Positions 34,466 to 43,406 of a stretch of DNA of 64,000 nt are shown piece by piece. Both the position numbers and the translations under genes were made by a program. This DNA is from Sphingobium sp. SYK-6. GTDB taxonomy: Bacteria > Pseudomonadota > Alphaproteobacteria > Sphingomonadales > Sphingomonadaceae. The stretch covers positions 4,123,501-4,187,500 of the forward strand of contig NC_015976.1 of assembly GCF_000283515.1 (NCBI RefSeq). Direction: 5' to 3'. The notes under the pieces are model-generated. The model was given only the letters and a program-made list of their open reading frames with translations. It ran no database searches and was not told the DNA's origin. Position 1 is the first letter of the stretch. The number at the start of each line of letters is the position of its first letter.

Positions 34466-35188
34466 TCAATACATGTGCTGGCCGCCATTGATCGACATGG
34501 TCGATCCGGTGACGAAGCCCGCATCCTCGCTGCACAGGAACGCGACGCCCCGCGCGATCTCCTCGGCATGGCCGAGACGGCCGACCGGGATGCGCGCGAC
34601 GATCTTCTCCAGCACCGCCTGCGGCACGGCCGCCACCATGTCGGTATCGATATAGCCGGGCGCGATCGCGTTCACGGTCACGCCGGCGCGCGCGCCTTCC
34701 TGCGCCAGCGCCTTGGTGAAGCCGTGGATGCCCGACTTCGCCGCGGCATAGTTCACCTGGCCATATTGGCCGGCCTGGCCATTGATGGAGCCGATGTTGA
34801 CGATCCGGCCCCAGCCGCGCTCGCGCATGCCGGGGAAGACCGCCTTGGCCATGTTGAAGCAGCCGCCCAGATTGATGCGGATGACTTCGTTCCACTCCTC
34901 GAAGCTCATCTTGAGCATCACATTGTCGCGGGTGATGCCGGCATTGTTGACCAGCACGTCGATGGGACCGAGATCCTCGGCCACCTGTGCGCAACCCTCG
35001 AGACAGGCCTCATGATCGCCGACGTCCCATTTGTAGGATGCGATTCCCGTGGCGTCGGTGAAGGCCTTCGCCCGCTCTTCGTTGCCGGCATAGTTGGCCG
35101 CCACCTTGTAGCCCATGTCCCGCAGGGCGAGGCTGATCGCCTCCCCGATGCCGCGCGTGCCGCCGGTCACGATTGCCACTCTGCTCAT
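34466..35188 (-). CDS. phbB: Acetoacetyl-CoA reductase
   Basis: The product is 240 aa, an NADPH-dependent SDR that reduces acetoacetyl-CoA to (R)-3-hydroxybutyryl-CoA for polyhydroxybutyrate. The cofactor loop is VTGGTRGIGEAIS, and the catalytic Ser-Tyr-Lys are in NIGSINGQAGQYGQVNYAAAKSG. The stretch GQAGQYGQVNYAAAKSGIHG is typical of PhaB/PhbB rather than FabG. I prefer the ATG at 35188, nine bases after AGGAG, over the one at 35194. phaA and phaC are not in the window. Confidence 0.92.
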   Translation of the reverse strand: MSRVAIVTGGTRGIGEAISLALRDMGYKVAANYAGNEERAKAFTDATGIASYKWDVGDHEACLEGCAQVAEDLGPIDVLVNNAGITRDNVMLKMSFEEWNEVIRINLGGCFNMAKAVFPGMRERGWGRIVNIGSINGQAGQYGQVNYAAAKSGIHGFTKALAQEGARAGVTVNAIAPGYIDTDMVAAVPQAVLEKIVARIPVGRLGHAEEIARGVAFLCSEDAGFVTGSTMSINGGQHMY

Positions 35189-35219
35189 ACGCATCCTCTC
35201 CTGATCTCAATCCGACATG

Positions 35220-36248
35220 TCAGCCATCCTGGCGCGGCAACCCCTCCGTCCAGCCCGCCAGTTCACGACCCAGCAGCGCCTGGTAGAATCGAATAGCGTC
35301 CGCGTCCGCGTTTAGACAGGGCAAAAAGGCGAAATTCCGGCCGCCCGAACCCAGAAAGCTCTCCTTTCCGCGCAGCGCCACTTCTTCCAGCGTCTCCACG
35401 CAGTCTGCCGAGAAGCCCGGCGTGAGCACCGCGAGCGATGTCACGCCTTTTCCGGGCAGCGCTTCCAGCACTTTGTCGGTGGCGGGCTCCAGCCATTTCG
35501 CGCGCCCGAACCGCGATTGAAACGACACCAGCACCTCCCGGCCCAGCGCCTCGCCCAGCAGTCTCGCCGTCTTCAGGCACTGGCAATGATAGGGGTCGCC
35601 CAGTTCCAGCGTGCGCTGCGGCATGCCGTGGAAGCTCGCCAGGATACGATCAGGCACGAAGGGCAGCGCGGCGACCTGCCGCTCCGTGCGCGCCCGCAGG
35701 ACCTCGATATAGCCGGGATCGTCATGATAGGCGGGGAGCATGCGGATCGCGGGCTGCCAGCGCATGCCGGCCAGCGCGCGGCCGACCTCGTCCATCACCG
35801 TCGCCGTCGTCGCCGCGCAATATTGCGGATAGAGCGGCGCGACGAGGATGCGGTCATGGCCGCTGTCCTTGAGCGCTGCGAGCCGGGCCGCGATGGCCGG
35901 GGCGCCATAGCGCATCGCCCAGTCGACGGTCACGGCATCGCCCCAGGCCGCCTGCAGCCGGTGCGCGGCATCCCGGCTATGAACGGCGAGCGGCGAGCCA
36001 CCCTCCATCCAGACCTGGCGATAGGCGTGGGATGATTTTTTCGGCCGGGTGTTGAGGATGATGCCGCGCAGGATCGGCTGCCACAGCAATTGCGGGATCT
36101 CGACCACCCGGGGATCGGACAGGAATTCGCGCAGGTAGCGCTTCACAGCGCCCGGCCCCGGATCGTCCGGCGTGCCGAGATTGACGAGCAGCACGGCGAT
36201 CTTGCCGAACGCGACCGGCGCATGGCCGGCAGGCATTGCGCCGCTCAT
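35220..36248 (-). CDS. hemH: Ferrochelatase
   Basis: The product is 342 aa and inserts Fe(II) into protoporphyrin IX, the last step of heme b synthesis. Family marks are AVLLVNLGTPDDP, a VDWAMRYGAPAI segment, LASFHGMPQRTLELGDPYHC (catalytic His) and LTPGFSADCVETLEEV (catalytic Glu). The start overlaps the stop of the preceding molybdenum-subunit gene (ATGA). Confidence 0.96.
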   Translation of the reverse strand: MSGAMPAGHAPVAFGKIAVLLVNLGTPDDPGPGAVKRYLREFLSDPRVVEIPQLLWQPILRGIILNTRPKKSSHAYRQVWMEGGSPLAVHSRDAAHRLQAAWGDAVTVDWAMRYGAPAIAARLAALKDSGHDRILVAPLYPQYCAATTATVMDEVGRALAGMRWQPAIRMLPAYHDDPGYIEVLRARTERQVAALPFVPDRILASFHGMPQRTLELGDPYHCQCLKTARLLGEALGREVLVSFQSRFGRAKWLEPATDKVLEALPGKGVTSLAVLTPGFSADCVETLEEVALRGKESFLGSGGRNFAFLPCLNADADAIRFYQALLGRELAGWTEGLPRQDG

Positions 36249-38524
36249 GCCGCCCGCTCCAGGAGAGGCAGCCGGCGGTAGCGCTTGCCGGTGAGCGTCG
36301 AGAGCGCGCTCGCGAGCGCAGGAGCGAGCGCCGGCACGCCGATTTCCCCGACGCCAACCGGTGCGGCGGCACTGTCCAGAAATTCCACGGTGATTTCCCC
36401 CACATCCGTCAGGCGCGGCAAGCCATAGTCGCCGAGCCGCATGCCCTCCGGGAGCGAGCGGCGATAGCGCGGCGCGGCGCCGAGCGCCATGGCCAGGCCG
36501 AAGATCAGCCCGCCCTCGATCTGCTGCCGCGCGATGTCCGGATTGACCAGCCTGCCGCAGTCCGCGACGGCCACGATCCGCTTCATCGCCACCTTACCCT
36601 GTTCCAACGCGATCTCGACGAGCACGGCGATGGCGCCCCCGCGCATCATGTGGCAGGCGATGCCCTGTCCGCTGCCGGCGACCCCGCCCTGCCAGCCGCC
36701 CAGCGTTGCCGCCGTGGTGAGGCATTGCGCGAGGCGGGGCTGCCCGCCCAGCATCTGGATCCGGAAGGACAGGGGCTCGACGCCCGCCACGACGGCGAGC
36801 TCGTCGATGAAGCTCTCGGTGAAGAAGGCGCCATAGCTGTCCGCATTGCCGCGCCAGCGCCCCGTGGGCAGGCCGATGTCGGCGGGATAATGGTCCACGG
36901 CGAAATGCGGGATGCCATAAGGCACGTCCATGCCCGAGACGGCCAGCGCGTCCGCCTCGCCGGCCGTCGCGGCCAGCGCGTGCGCGCGCGTCTCGCCATG
37001 ACCGATGCGGCGCCAGAGCTGGGCCAGCGTGGCGGGCGCGGCGACCTTGGCGGACCAGCCTTCCACCAGCCCGCCGGGGCCGAGCTTCGCGGCCATGCGC
37101 GCCCGCGCCGGCGGCCGGGGGCAATCGCGGATGATGTCCTCCGAGCGGGACCACATGAGCTGCACCGGCACTTTCGCCGCGCGCGCGATCAGCGCGGCTT
37201 GCACGCCCGCCTCCACTTCCATCTTGATGCCGAACGAACCGCCCGCGAAGAGGGGATAGACCGTGACGGCGCTTTCCTTCACGTCCAGCGCGCGCGCCAC
37301 GGCCCGCCGCGCGAGGACGGGGGCCTGCGTCGGCATCCAGATCTCGACATCGTCCGGCCGCACGCGCGCCGTCGCGGCCATCGGTTCCAGCGCGAGGTGG
37401 GGGGCGGGCGCGACGTCATAGTCGGCCCGCACGATACGCGCGCCCTCGAACACCGGGCCAAGCTCGCCCCGGCGGAAATAGCGGGCGCCGCCGCTGCCAT
37501 CGAAGGCCGCGTCCAGCGCCGCGCCGATCGATACCTCGTCCACCTCCGGCCCATCGAGCACGAAGACGGGGTCCAGCCTGTCCAGCGCCTGGTTGGCCGC
37601 CCACCAGTTGCGCGCCGTCACCGCGACCCAGCCCTGCTCGCGCACGATGCCGATCATGCCCGGCACCTTGCGCGCGGCCCCCTCATTGATCGAGTCGAGC
37701 CGCGCGGCATTGACCGGGCCCTGGCGGATCGCGGCATAGATCATGTCCGGCAACCGGATGTCGGCCGCGTAATTGGCCGAGCCGTCGATCTTGGACGGCA
37801 CGTCGAGCCTTGGCAGCGGCGCGCCGAGCAGCGCCTCGTCCCGCCGTTCGGGGCGATAAGGCAGCACTGCCGGCAGATCGAAGGCGGCGGCTTCCCGCGC
37901 CAGTTCGCCGATGCGAGCGCGGCGCGTGCCATCCGTCACGATCCCGCCCTGGATGTCGCAGCTTTCCCAGCCGACGGCCCAGCGCTCGGCGGCGGCCATG
38001 CAGAGCAGCACGCGCGCCGCCGCGCCGGCCTGCCGCAGATCGTCCGCGAAGGCGGGGACGGACGTCGATCCGCCTGTCAGCATCAGCGTCGATCGCAGGG
38101 CATATTCGTCGATGGCCTTTTCGCCCCATTGCCCGAAGGCCTGCCGCACGGGCCCGTCGAACCATTCGCGCGCCAGCAGCCGGTTGGCATAAAGCGGCCC
38201 GGGCGGCGCAGGCTGGACGGCGACGGTGCGCCAGTCCGCTCCCAGCTCGTCGGCGACCATTTGCGCGAAGAGCGTGAACACGCCCTGCCCGAGCTCGGCC
38301 TGGGGGACCATCACGATGACTTGCCCGTTGCCGTCGATCTTCAGGAAAGCGCCGAAGGCGGTCTCGCCCTCCACGACATCGGCCTGCTGTTCATAATGGC
38401 GCGGCCAGATCGCCCAAGCCAGCGCCAGACCGCCGCCGGCCGCGGCCCCGGTCAGCAAGGCGCGGCGGCTGATGCGGGGGAGCCCCGGCGCCTTGCGTGC
38501 CTGCCGATCGCGGGTCTCAGCCAA
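36245..38524 (-). CDS. Orphan molybdopterin-binding subunit, IorB / xanthine dehydrogenase family
   Basis: The product is 759 aa from a TTG at 38524 that overlaps the mrp end by 8 bases. The N terminus has a twin-arginine-like export signal (ISRRALLTGAAAGGGLALAW). The body matches the membrane-bound isoquinoline 1-oxidoreductase beta-type molybdopterin subunit: MVPQAELGQGVFTLFAQMV, FAGGSFGIKMEVEAGVQAAL and VAVADCGRLVNPDIARQQIE. The small [2Fe-2S] subunit (IorA) that normally pairs with it is not adjacent. The substrate is unknown. Position between mrp and hemH, with overlaps on both sides, is unusual for this family. Confidence 0.85.
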   Translation of the reverse strand: MAETRDRQARKAPGLPRISRRALLTGAAAGGGLALAWAIWPRHYEQQADVVEGETAFGAFLKIDGNGQVIVMVPQAELGQGVFTLFAQMVADELGADWRTVAVQPAPPGPLYANRLLAREWFDGPVRQAFGQWGEKAIDEYALRSTLMLTGGSTSVPAFADDLRQAGAAARVLLCMAAAERWAVGWESCDIQGGIVTDGTRRARIGELAREAAAFDLPAVLPYRPERRDEALLGAPLPRLDVPSKIDGSANYAADIRLPDMIYAAIRQGPVNAARLDSINEGAARKVPGMIGIVREQGWVAVTARNWWAANQALDRLDPVFVLDGPEVDEVSIGAALDAAFDGSGGARYFRRGELGPVFEGARIVRADYDVAPAPHLALEPMAATARVRPDDVEIWMPTQAPVLARRAVARALDVKESAVTVYPLFAGGSFGIKMEVEAGVQAALIARAAKVPVQLMWSRSEDIIRDCPRPPARARMAAKLGPGGLVEGWSAKVAAPATLAQLWRRIGHGETRAHALAATAGEADALAVSGMDVPYGIPHFAVDHYPADIGLPTGRWRGNADSYGAFFTESFIDELAVVAGVEPLSFRIQMLGGQPRLAQCLTTAATLGGWQGGVAGSGQGIACHMMRGGAIAVLVEIALEQGKVAMKRIVAVADCGRLVNPDIARQQIEGGLIFGLAMALGAAPRYRRSLPEGMRLGDYGLPRLTDVGEITVEFLDSAAAPVGVGEIGVPALAPALASALSTLTGKRYRRLPLLERAA

Positions 38525-39530
38525 TCGGCGCCCCCGTGCGCTGCGCATCCAGCCAGTGCGCCACCCGCTCGGCAATGGCGCGGAACGGCGCGCCGACCGG
38601 ATCATCGCCGGCCGCCGGCGGCTGCCCCTCGTCGGAGGCGCGGCGCAGTGCGATGTCCAGCGGAACCCGGCCAAGGAAAGCCAGGCCCATGGCCGCCGCT
38701 TCCGCCTCGGCCCCGCCGGAGCCGAAGGGATCGGACACTTCCCCGCAATGCGGGCAGACATAGCCCGCCATGTTCTCGACCATGCCGATCACCGGCACCT
38801 TGGCCTGATCGAAGAAGCTGATGGCGCGCGCGGCATCGATGAGCGCGAGGTCCTGCGGGGTCGAGACGATGACGGCGCCCGCCGGCTTGTAGCGCTGGAT
38901 CATGGTGAGCTGCACGTCGCCGGTGCCGGGCGGCAGATCAACGATCAGCAATTCCGTGCCGCGCCAGTCGGCATCGATGAGCTGGCCCAGCGCATTGCCC
39001 GCCATCGGGCCGCGCCACGCGATCGCCTGGCCGGGCTTGGCGAGGTGGCCCATGGAGAGCATCGGAATGCCCTGCGCATTCGGCACGGGGATGAGCCGCT
39101 TGCCTTCGGCTTCCGGCCTTTGCCCTTCGCTTGCCAGCAGGCGCGGCAGCGACGGGCCGTAAATGTCCGCGTCGACCATGCCGACCCGCTTGCCCAGCCG
39201 CTTGAGCGCCACGGCGAGATTGACCGCCAGCGTCGACTTGCCCACGCCACCCTTGCCGGAGCCCACCGCGACGATCACCGGCGCCGCCGATCGCTCCGCC
39301 GTCATGGCGATCCGCACGTCCGTGATGCCCGGATGGTCGCGGCCGGCCTGCATGACCTTTTCCGCCAGCGCGTCACGCCCGGCCGGATCGAGACCGCCGA
39401 CATCGAGAACGAGGCTCAGCACGCCGTCGCGCAGGCGCAGCCCGCTGGCGCGCCCCTGCGCGGTCATGTCCATCCGCTCGGCCAGCGCCGCGTCGATCGC
39501 CTGTCCGGCGTCCCTCGATCCATCACTCAT
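38517..39530 (-). CDS. mrp: Mrp/ApbC-family Fe-S carrier ATPase
   Basis: The product is 337 aa, a P-loop NTPase that transfers Fe-S clusters to target proteins. It has an N-terminal MIP18-like segment, a deviant Walker A VGSGKGGVGKSTLAVNL, the Mrp segment ADIYGPSLPRLL, and the cluster-ligand pair CPHC in AGYVCPHCGE. The ATG at 39530 begins MSDGSRDAGQ. It is the first gene of an overlapping string with the molybdenum subunit and hemH. Confidence 0.95.
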   Translation of the reverse strand: MSDGSRDAGQAIDAALAERMDMTAQGRASGLRLRDGVLSLVLDVGGLDPAGRDALAEKVMQAGRDHPGITDVRIAMTAERSAAPVIVAVGSGKGGVGKSTLAVNLAVALKRLGKRVGMVDADIYGPSLPRLLASEGQRPEAEGKRLIPVPNAQGIPMLSMGHLAKPGQAIAWRGPMAGNALGQLIDADWRGTELLIVDLPPGTGDVQLTMIQRYKPAGAVIVSTPQDLALIDAARAISFFDQAKVPVIGMVENMAGYVCPHCGEVSDPFGSGGAEAEAAAMGLAFLGRVPLDIALRRASDEGQPPAAGDDPVGAPFRAIAERVAHWLDAQRTGAPIG

Positions 39531-39655
39531 GCCGGCGCTCTTAAGCGCAAGTGGCGCCGGCGCAAAGCTTCGCGAGGCCGGAATTTATGCGTCGGGGGCG
39601 GAATATTGGCGCCCGCACCCTGTATTTCCCCGGATAGCCTCCCTATAGAAGTCTG

Positions 39656-40765
39656 ATGGACACAGACATGACGCAGCGCCCCGGCCAGCCCTCGGCGATG
39701 AGCGAAGGCGGTCCCTGGGGTAGCAGGGATGAGGAACCATCGACCGGAAGAGGCGGCGACGGGCCGCGCAACCCGTGGACGCCGCCGCCGCGCGGCGAGC
39801 CGGGTGGCCGTGGCACGCGCGGGCCGAGCGCGATCGACGAACTGCTGCGCCGCGCGCGTGACAGCTTCGGCGGCGGCCTGCCGCCGCGGGCGGGCGGGCG
39901 CGCCATCTGGCCCTATCTGCTCGGCGGCGTCGCGCTCATCTGGATCGCGACGACCAGCGTGCACCGGATCGGACCGCAGGAACGCGGCATCGTCTCGATG
40001 CTCGGCAGCTACAGCCGCACGATCGGCCCCGGCATCAACTGGACGCTCCCCGCGCCTCTCGAGAGCGTCGCGGTGATCGACGTCGAGGAGATCCGCACCA
40101 TCGATCTCGGCTCGGCCGGCGAGGAATCCGAGAAGCTGGTGCTCACCGGCGACCAGAACATCATCAATCTGGGCTATTCGGTGCGCTGGAACATCCGCGA
40201 TCCCCAGCAATATGCCTTCCAGATCGCCGATCCGGACGCGACCATCGCGGCGGTGGCCGAATCGGCCATGCGCGCCGTCGTGGCGAACGTCTCGCTGACC
40301 GACGCGCTCGGCGCGGGCCGCAACGCCATCGAGAGCCAGGTGCAGGAGCGCATGCAGGGCATCCTGGACACTTATGGCGCGGGCGTGCGCATCCAGGGCG
40401 TGGCCATCAAGCAGGCCGATCCGCCGGACGCGGTCAACGACGCCTTCAAGGAAGTGAGCGCCGCCCAGCAGGCCGCGGAAACCTATCTCAACCAGGCCCG
40501 CGCCTATTCGCAGCAGCTCGCCGCCCAGTCGCAGGGCGAGGCTGCCGCGTTCGACAAGGTCTATGAGGAATACCGGCTCGCGCCGGACGTCACGCGCCGC
40601 CGCATGTATTACGAGACGATGGAAAAGGTGCTTTCGGGCGTGAACAAGACGATCATCGAGGCCAATGGCGTGACGCCTTATCTGCCATTGCCGGCCGTTC
40701 GTCCGCGCACGCCCACCGCGAGCGTCGAGGCCAGTCCGCAGCCCCAGCAGGGAGGCGGCCAGTGA
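39656..40765 (+). CDS. hflK: FtsH protease modulator HflK
   Basis: The product is 369 aa, a type II membrane SPFH protein that with HflC cages the FtsH protease. An N-terminal Gly/Pro-rich cytoplasmic tail of about 75 residues is followed by one membrane helix (IWPYLLGGVALIWIAT) and the SPFH domain (GINWTLPAPLESVAVIDVEE, RAVVANVSLTDALGAGR). A Pro/Gln-rich tail ends it. A start at the ATG at 39695 is possible. GTGA overlap with hflC. Confidence 0.94.
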   Translation: MDTDMTQRPGQPSAMSEGGPWGSRDEEPSTGRGGDGPRNPWTPPPRGEPGGRGTRGPSAIDELLRRARDSFGGGLPPRAGGRAIWPYLLGGVALIWIATTSVHRIGPQERGIVSMLGSYSRTIGPGINWTLPAPLESVAVIDVEEIRTIDLGSAGEESEKLVLTGDQNIINLGYSVRWNIRDPQQYAFQIADPDATIAAVAESAMRAVVANVSLTDALGAGRNAIESQVQERMQGILDTYGAGVRIQGVAIKQADPPDAVNDAFKEVSAAQQAAETYLNQARAYSQQLAAQSQGEAAAFDKVYEEYRLAPDVTRRRMYYETMEKVLSGVNKTIIEANGVTPYLPLPAVRPRTPTASVEASPQPQQGGGQ

Positions 40766-41607
40766 GCTCCGTGCCACGCAACCCCGTCATCCTCGCCGTC
40801 CTGGCGACGATCGCGCTGTTCCTCATCGGCAGCACCTTCGCCATCGTGCCCGAGACGCGCCAGGCCGTCGTGCTGCGCTTCGGCGAGCCGGTGCGCATCT
40901 ACAACAGCTACAAGCCCAACGAGACGTTCGGCCATACCGGCGCGGGGCTGAAGGTCCGTGCGCCGTTCATCGATCAGATCGTCTGGATCGACAAGCGCGT
41001 CCAGTCGGTCGCGATGGAGCGCCAGCAGGTGCTGTCCACGGACCAGCTCCGGCTGCAGGTGGACGCGTTCGCCCGCTATCGCATCGTCGATCCGCGCCGC
41101 ATGTACATCTCGGCGGGGAGCGAGGAGCGCGTCGTGGACGCACTGCGGCCGATCCTCGGTTCCGCGCTGCGCAACGAGCTGGGCAAGCGGCGGTTCGACA
41201 TGCTGCTGAGCCCCGAGCGCAGCGAAGTGATGCAGAACATCAACCGCAGCCTCAACCGGGTCGCCGCCCAATATGGCGCGGAGATCATCGACGTGCGGAT
41301 CATGCGTGCCGATCTGCCGGACGGCACGCCACTGCAGAGCGCGTTCCAGCGCATGCGCACCGCGCGCGAGCAGGAAGCGCTGACCATCCGGGCCGAGGGC
41401 GCCCGCCGTGCCCAGATCATTCGCGCCGAGGCCGACGCCGCCGCCGCGAAGGTCTACGCGGCAAGCTTCGGCAAGGATCCGCAATTCTACGACTTCTACC
41501 GTGCCATGCAGTCCTACCGCACGACCTTCGCGCAGGACAGCCAGGGAGAGACCAGCGCGATCCTGGGCGCGGACAATGATTATCTCCGGCAGTTCCGGGG
41601 ACGCTGA
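40762..41607 (+). CDS. hflC: FtsH protease modulator HflC
   Basis: The product is 281 aa from GTG 40762, the partner of HflK. It has one N-terminal membrane helix (VILAVLATIALFLIGSTFAI), then the SPFH core (VVLRFGEPVRIYN, GLKVRAPFIDQIVWIDKRV, RIVDPRRMY) and the helical RMRTAREQEALTIRAEGARR arm. The hflK-hflC overlap supports co-translation. It is followed by a 158-base gap before degP. Confidence 0.95.
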   Translation: MSSVPRNPVILAVLATIALFLIGSTFAIVPETRQAVVLRFGEPVRIYNSYKPNETFGHTGAGLKVRAPFIDQIVWIDKRVQSVAMERQQVLSTDQLRLQVDAFARYRIVDPRRMYISAGSEERVVDALRPILGSALRNELGKRRFDMLLSPERSEVMQNINRSLNRVAAQYGAEIIDVRIMRADLPDGTPLQSAFQRMRTAREQEALTIRAEGARRAQIIRAEADAAAAKVYAASFGKDPQFYDFYRAMQSYRTTFAQDSQGETSAILGADNDYLRQFRGR

Positions 41608-41765
41608 ATGGGGCTGGCGCGGCGCCCGGGGGCGCCGTGCGGTCCATTCAATGCCGGTTAATCCGGCGCTCGTCATGGCCCCTCATGGGGAGCCCATCGG
41701 GTCCTTTCTCGGGTTGAACCGGGGCAGGACGCCATGAAGACAGTTTGATTGAGAGGAAGGTTTTC

Positions 41766-43265
41766 GTGCGCTACGCTTACGCAATTACCGCAGCTTTGCT
41801 CCTCGGCGGAACCACGCTTGCCCTGACGTCCCATTCGACGAGCGTGATTGCCCAGACCGCCCAGAACGAAGGGTCCTCGGCCGCCGCGCCGCAGGGTGCC
41901 CCGGCCAGCCTCGCCGACATGGTCGAGAAGCTCCAGCCGGCCGTCGTCAACATCTCCACGCGCCAGCGGGTGCAGGTGCAGAATCCCTTTGCCGGCACGC
42001 CCTTCGGCGGCCTCTTCGGCTTCGGCGAGGGCGGCCCGCAGACGCGCCAGGCCCAGTCGCTCGGCTCGGGGTTCATCATTTCGGCCGATGGCTATGTCGT
42101 CACCAACAACCATGTGGTCGCGCCCGGCGCGCGCGGCGCGACGGTGGACGAGATCACCGTCACGCTGCCCGATCGCACGGAATACAAGGCCAAGCTGGTC
42201 GGCACCGATCCCCGCTCGGACCTCGCTGTGCTCAAGATCAATGCCGACAAGCCGCTGCCGTTCGTCAAGTTCGGCGATTCCAGCCGCGCGCGCGTGGGTG
42301 ACTGGGTGGTGGCCATCGGCAATCCGTTCGGCATCGGCAGCACCGTGACGGCGGGCATCATTTCCGCGCTCCACCGCAACACCGGCGGTGCCGAGCGCTT
42401 CATCCAGACCGACGCCTCGATCAACCAGGGCAATTCCGGCGGCCCGATGTTCGACATGCATGGCAACGTCATCGGCATCAACAGCCAGATCCTCTCGCCC
42501 ACCGGCGGCAATGTCGGCATCGGCTTCGCCATTCCCGCGGAGCAGGCCGTCCCGGTCATCGAGACGCTGCGCAAGGGCCAGAATGTCCAGCGCGGCTATC
42601 TCGGCATCCAGATCAGCCAGCTTTCGGACGACATGGCCGAATCGCTCGGCCTGCCCAAGAATCGCGGCGAGTTCGTGCAGGCGGTGGAAAGCGGCAAGGC
42701 AGCCGAGAAGGCCGGCATCCGCGCCGGCGACGTCATCACGAAGATCAACGGACGCACGGTGACCCCGGACGAGACCCTGTCCTACATCGTCTCGAGCCTC
42801 CCGGTCGGCTCCACCGTGCCGATCGAACTGGTGCGCGGCGGCAAGACGGTGACGGTGCGCGCGACGATCAGCGAACGCCCGCCAGAGGAGGAGCTGGCCA
42901 ACTTCTCGCAGCAGAACCCGGACGATTTCTCCGACCAGGACGAGCAGAGCACCCGCCAGGCGTCCCAGCAGTTGCTCGGCCTCGCCGTCCAGCCGCTCAC
43001 ACCGAACATCGCTCGTCAGCTCGGCATCGCGACGGAGACGCGCGGCGTCGTCATTTCCGCGGTCGATCCCTCGACGGACGCCGGCTCCAAGGGCCTTCGT
43101 CGCGGCGACGTGGTGATGATGGCCAATGGCCAGCCCGTCACGACCGAGGCCGAGCTGGGCAAGGCCGCGCAGGCCGCGAAGGACAGCGGCCGCAATGCGG
43201 TGCTGCTCCAGATCCTGCGGCGCGGCAGCCCGCCCATCTTCCTGGCGGTTCGCCTGCGCAGCTAG
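41766..43265 (+). CDS. degP: Periplasmic serine protease DegP/HtrA
   Basis: The product is 499 aa from GTG 41766, chosen because GAGAGGAAGG lies five bases before it; a TTG at 41745 is in frame but poorly placed. It has a signal peptide (YAITAALLLGGTTLALTS). The trypsin-like triad is His116 (VVTNNHVV), Asp152 (SDLAVLK) and Ser224 (INQGNSGGP), followed by two PDZ domains (from about 295 and 410). It degrades or refolds damaged envelope proteins, and follows hflKC, another protein-quality system. A strong terminator follows. Confidence 0.95.
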   Translation: MRYAYAITAALLLGGTTLALTSHSTSVIAQTAQNEGSSAAAPQGAPASLADMVEKLQPAVVNISTRQRVQVQNPFAGTPFGGLFGFGEGGPQTRQAQSLGSGFIISADGYVVTNNHVVAPGARGATVDEITVTLPDRTEYKAKLVGTDPRSDLAVLKINADKPLPFVKFGDSSRARVGDWVVAIGNPFGIGSTVTAGIISALHRNTGGAERFIQTDASINQGNSGGPMFDMHGNVIGINSQILSPTGGNVGIGFAIPAEQAVPVIETLRKGQNVQRGYLGIQISQLSDDMAESLGLPKNRGEFVQAVESGKAAEKAGIRAGDVITKINGRTVTPDETLSYIVSSLPVGSTVPIELVRGGKTVTVRATISERPPEEELANFSQQNPDDFSDQDEQSTRQASQQLLGLAVQPLTPNIARQLGIATETRGVVISAVDPSTDAGSKGLRRGDVVMMANGQPVTTEAELGKAAQAAKDSGRNAVLLQILRRGSPPIFLAVRLRS

Positions 43266-43292
43266 TAAGGATCGCGATCACGGCATGTACGG

Positions 43293-43321
43293 AAAGGGCG
43301 CGTGGGAACGCGCCCTTTTTC
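43293..43321 (+). terminator. Rho-independent terminator after degP
   Basis: AAGGGCGCG and CGCGCCCTT form a 9-bp stem with a TGGGAA loop followed by a T-run, 28 bases after the degP stop. It separates the hflKC-degP block from the following ATPase gene. Confidence 0.85.
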
Positions 43322-43406
43322 GTTGCCGCGCGGCGCGTTGAGCGCAAAAACTGTATCGAGGGTTCTGCCCGGGTCGCGCGCGGCCCGACATGGGAGGGTA
43401 AGGGCA

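Noticed and set aside
41700..41765. Possible heat-shock (RpoH) promoter before degP
   Set aside because: A TTGAA-like and CCATGA-like pair at 13-base spacing is present, but the matches are too weak in GC-rich sequence to call.
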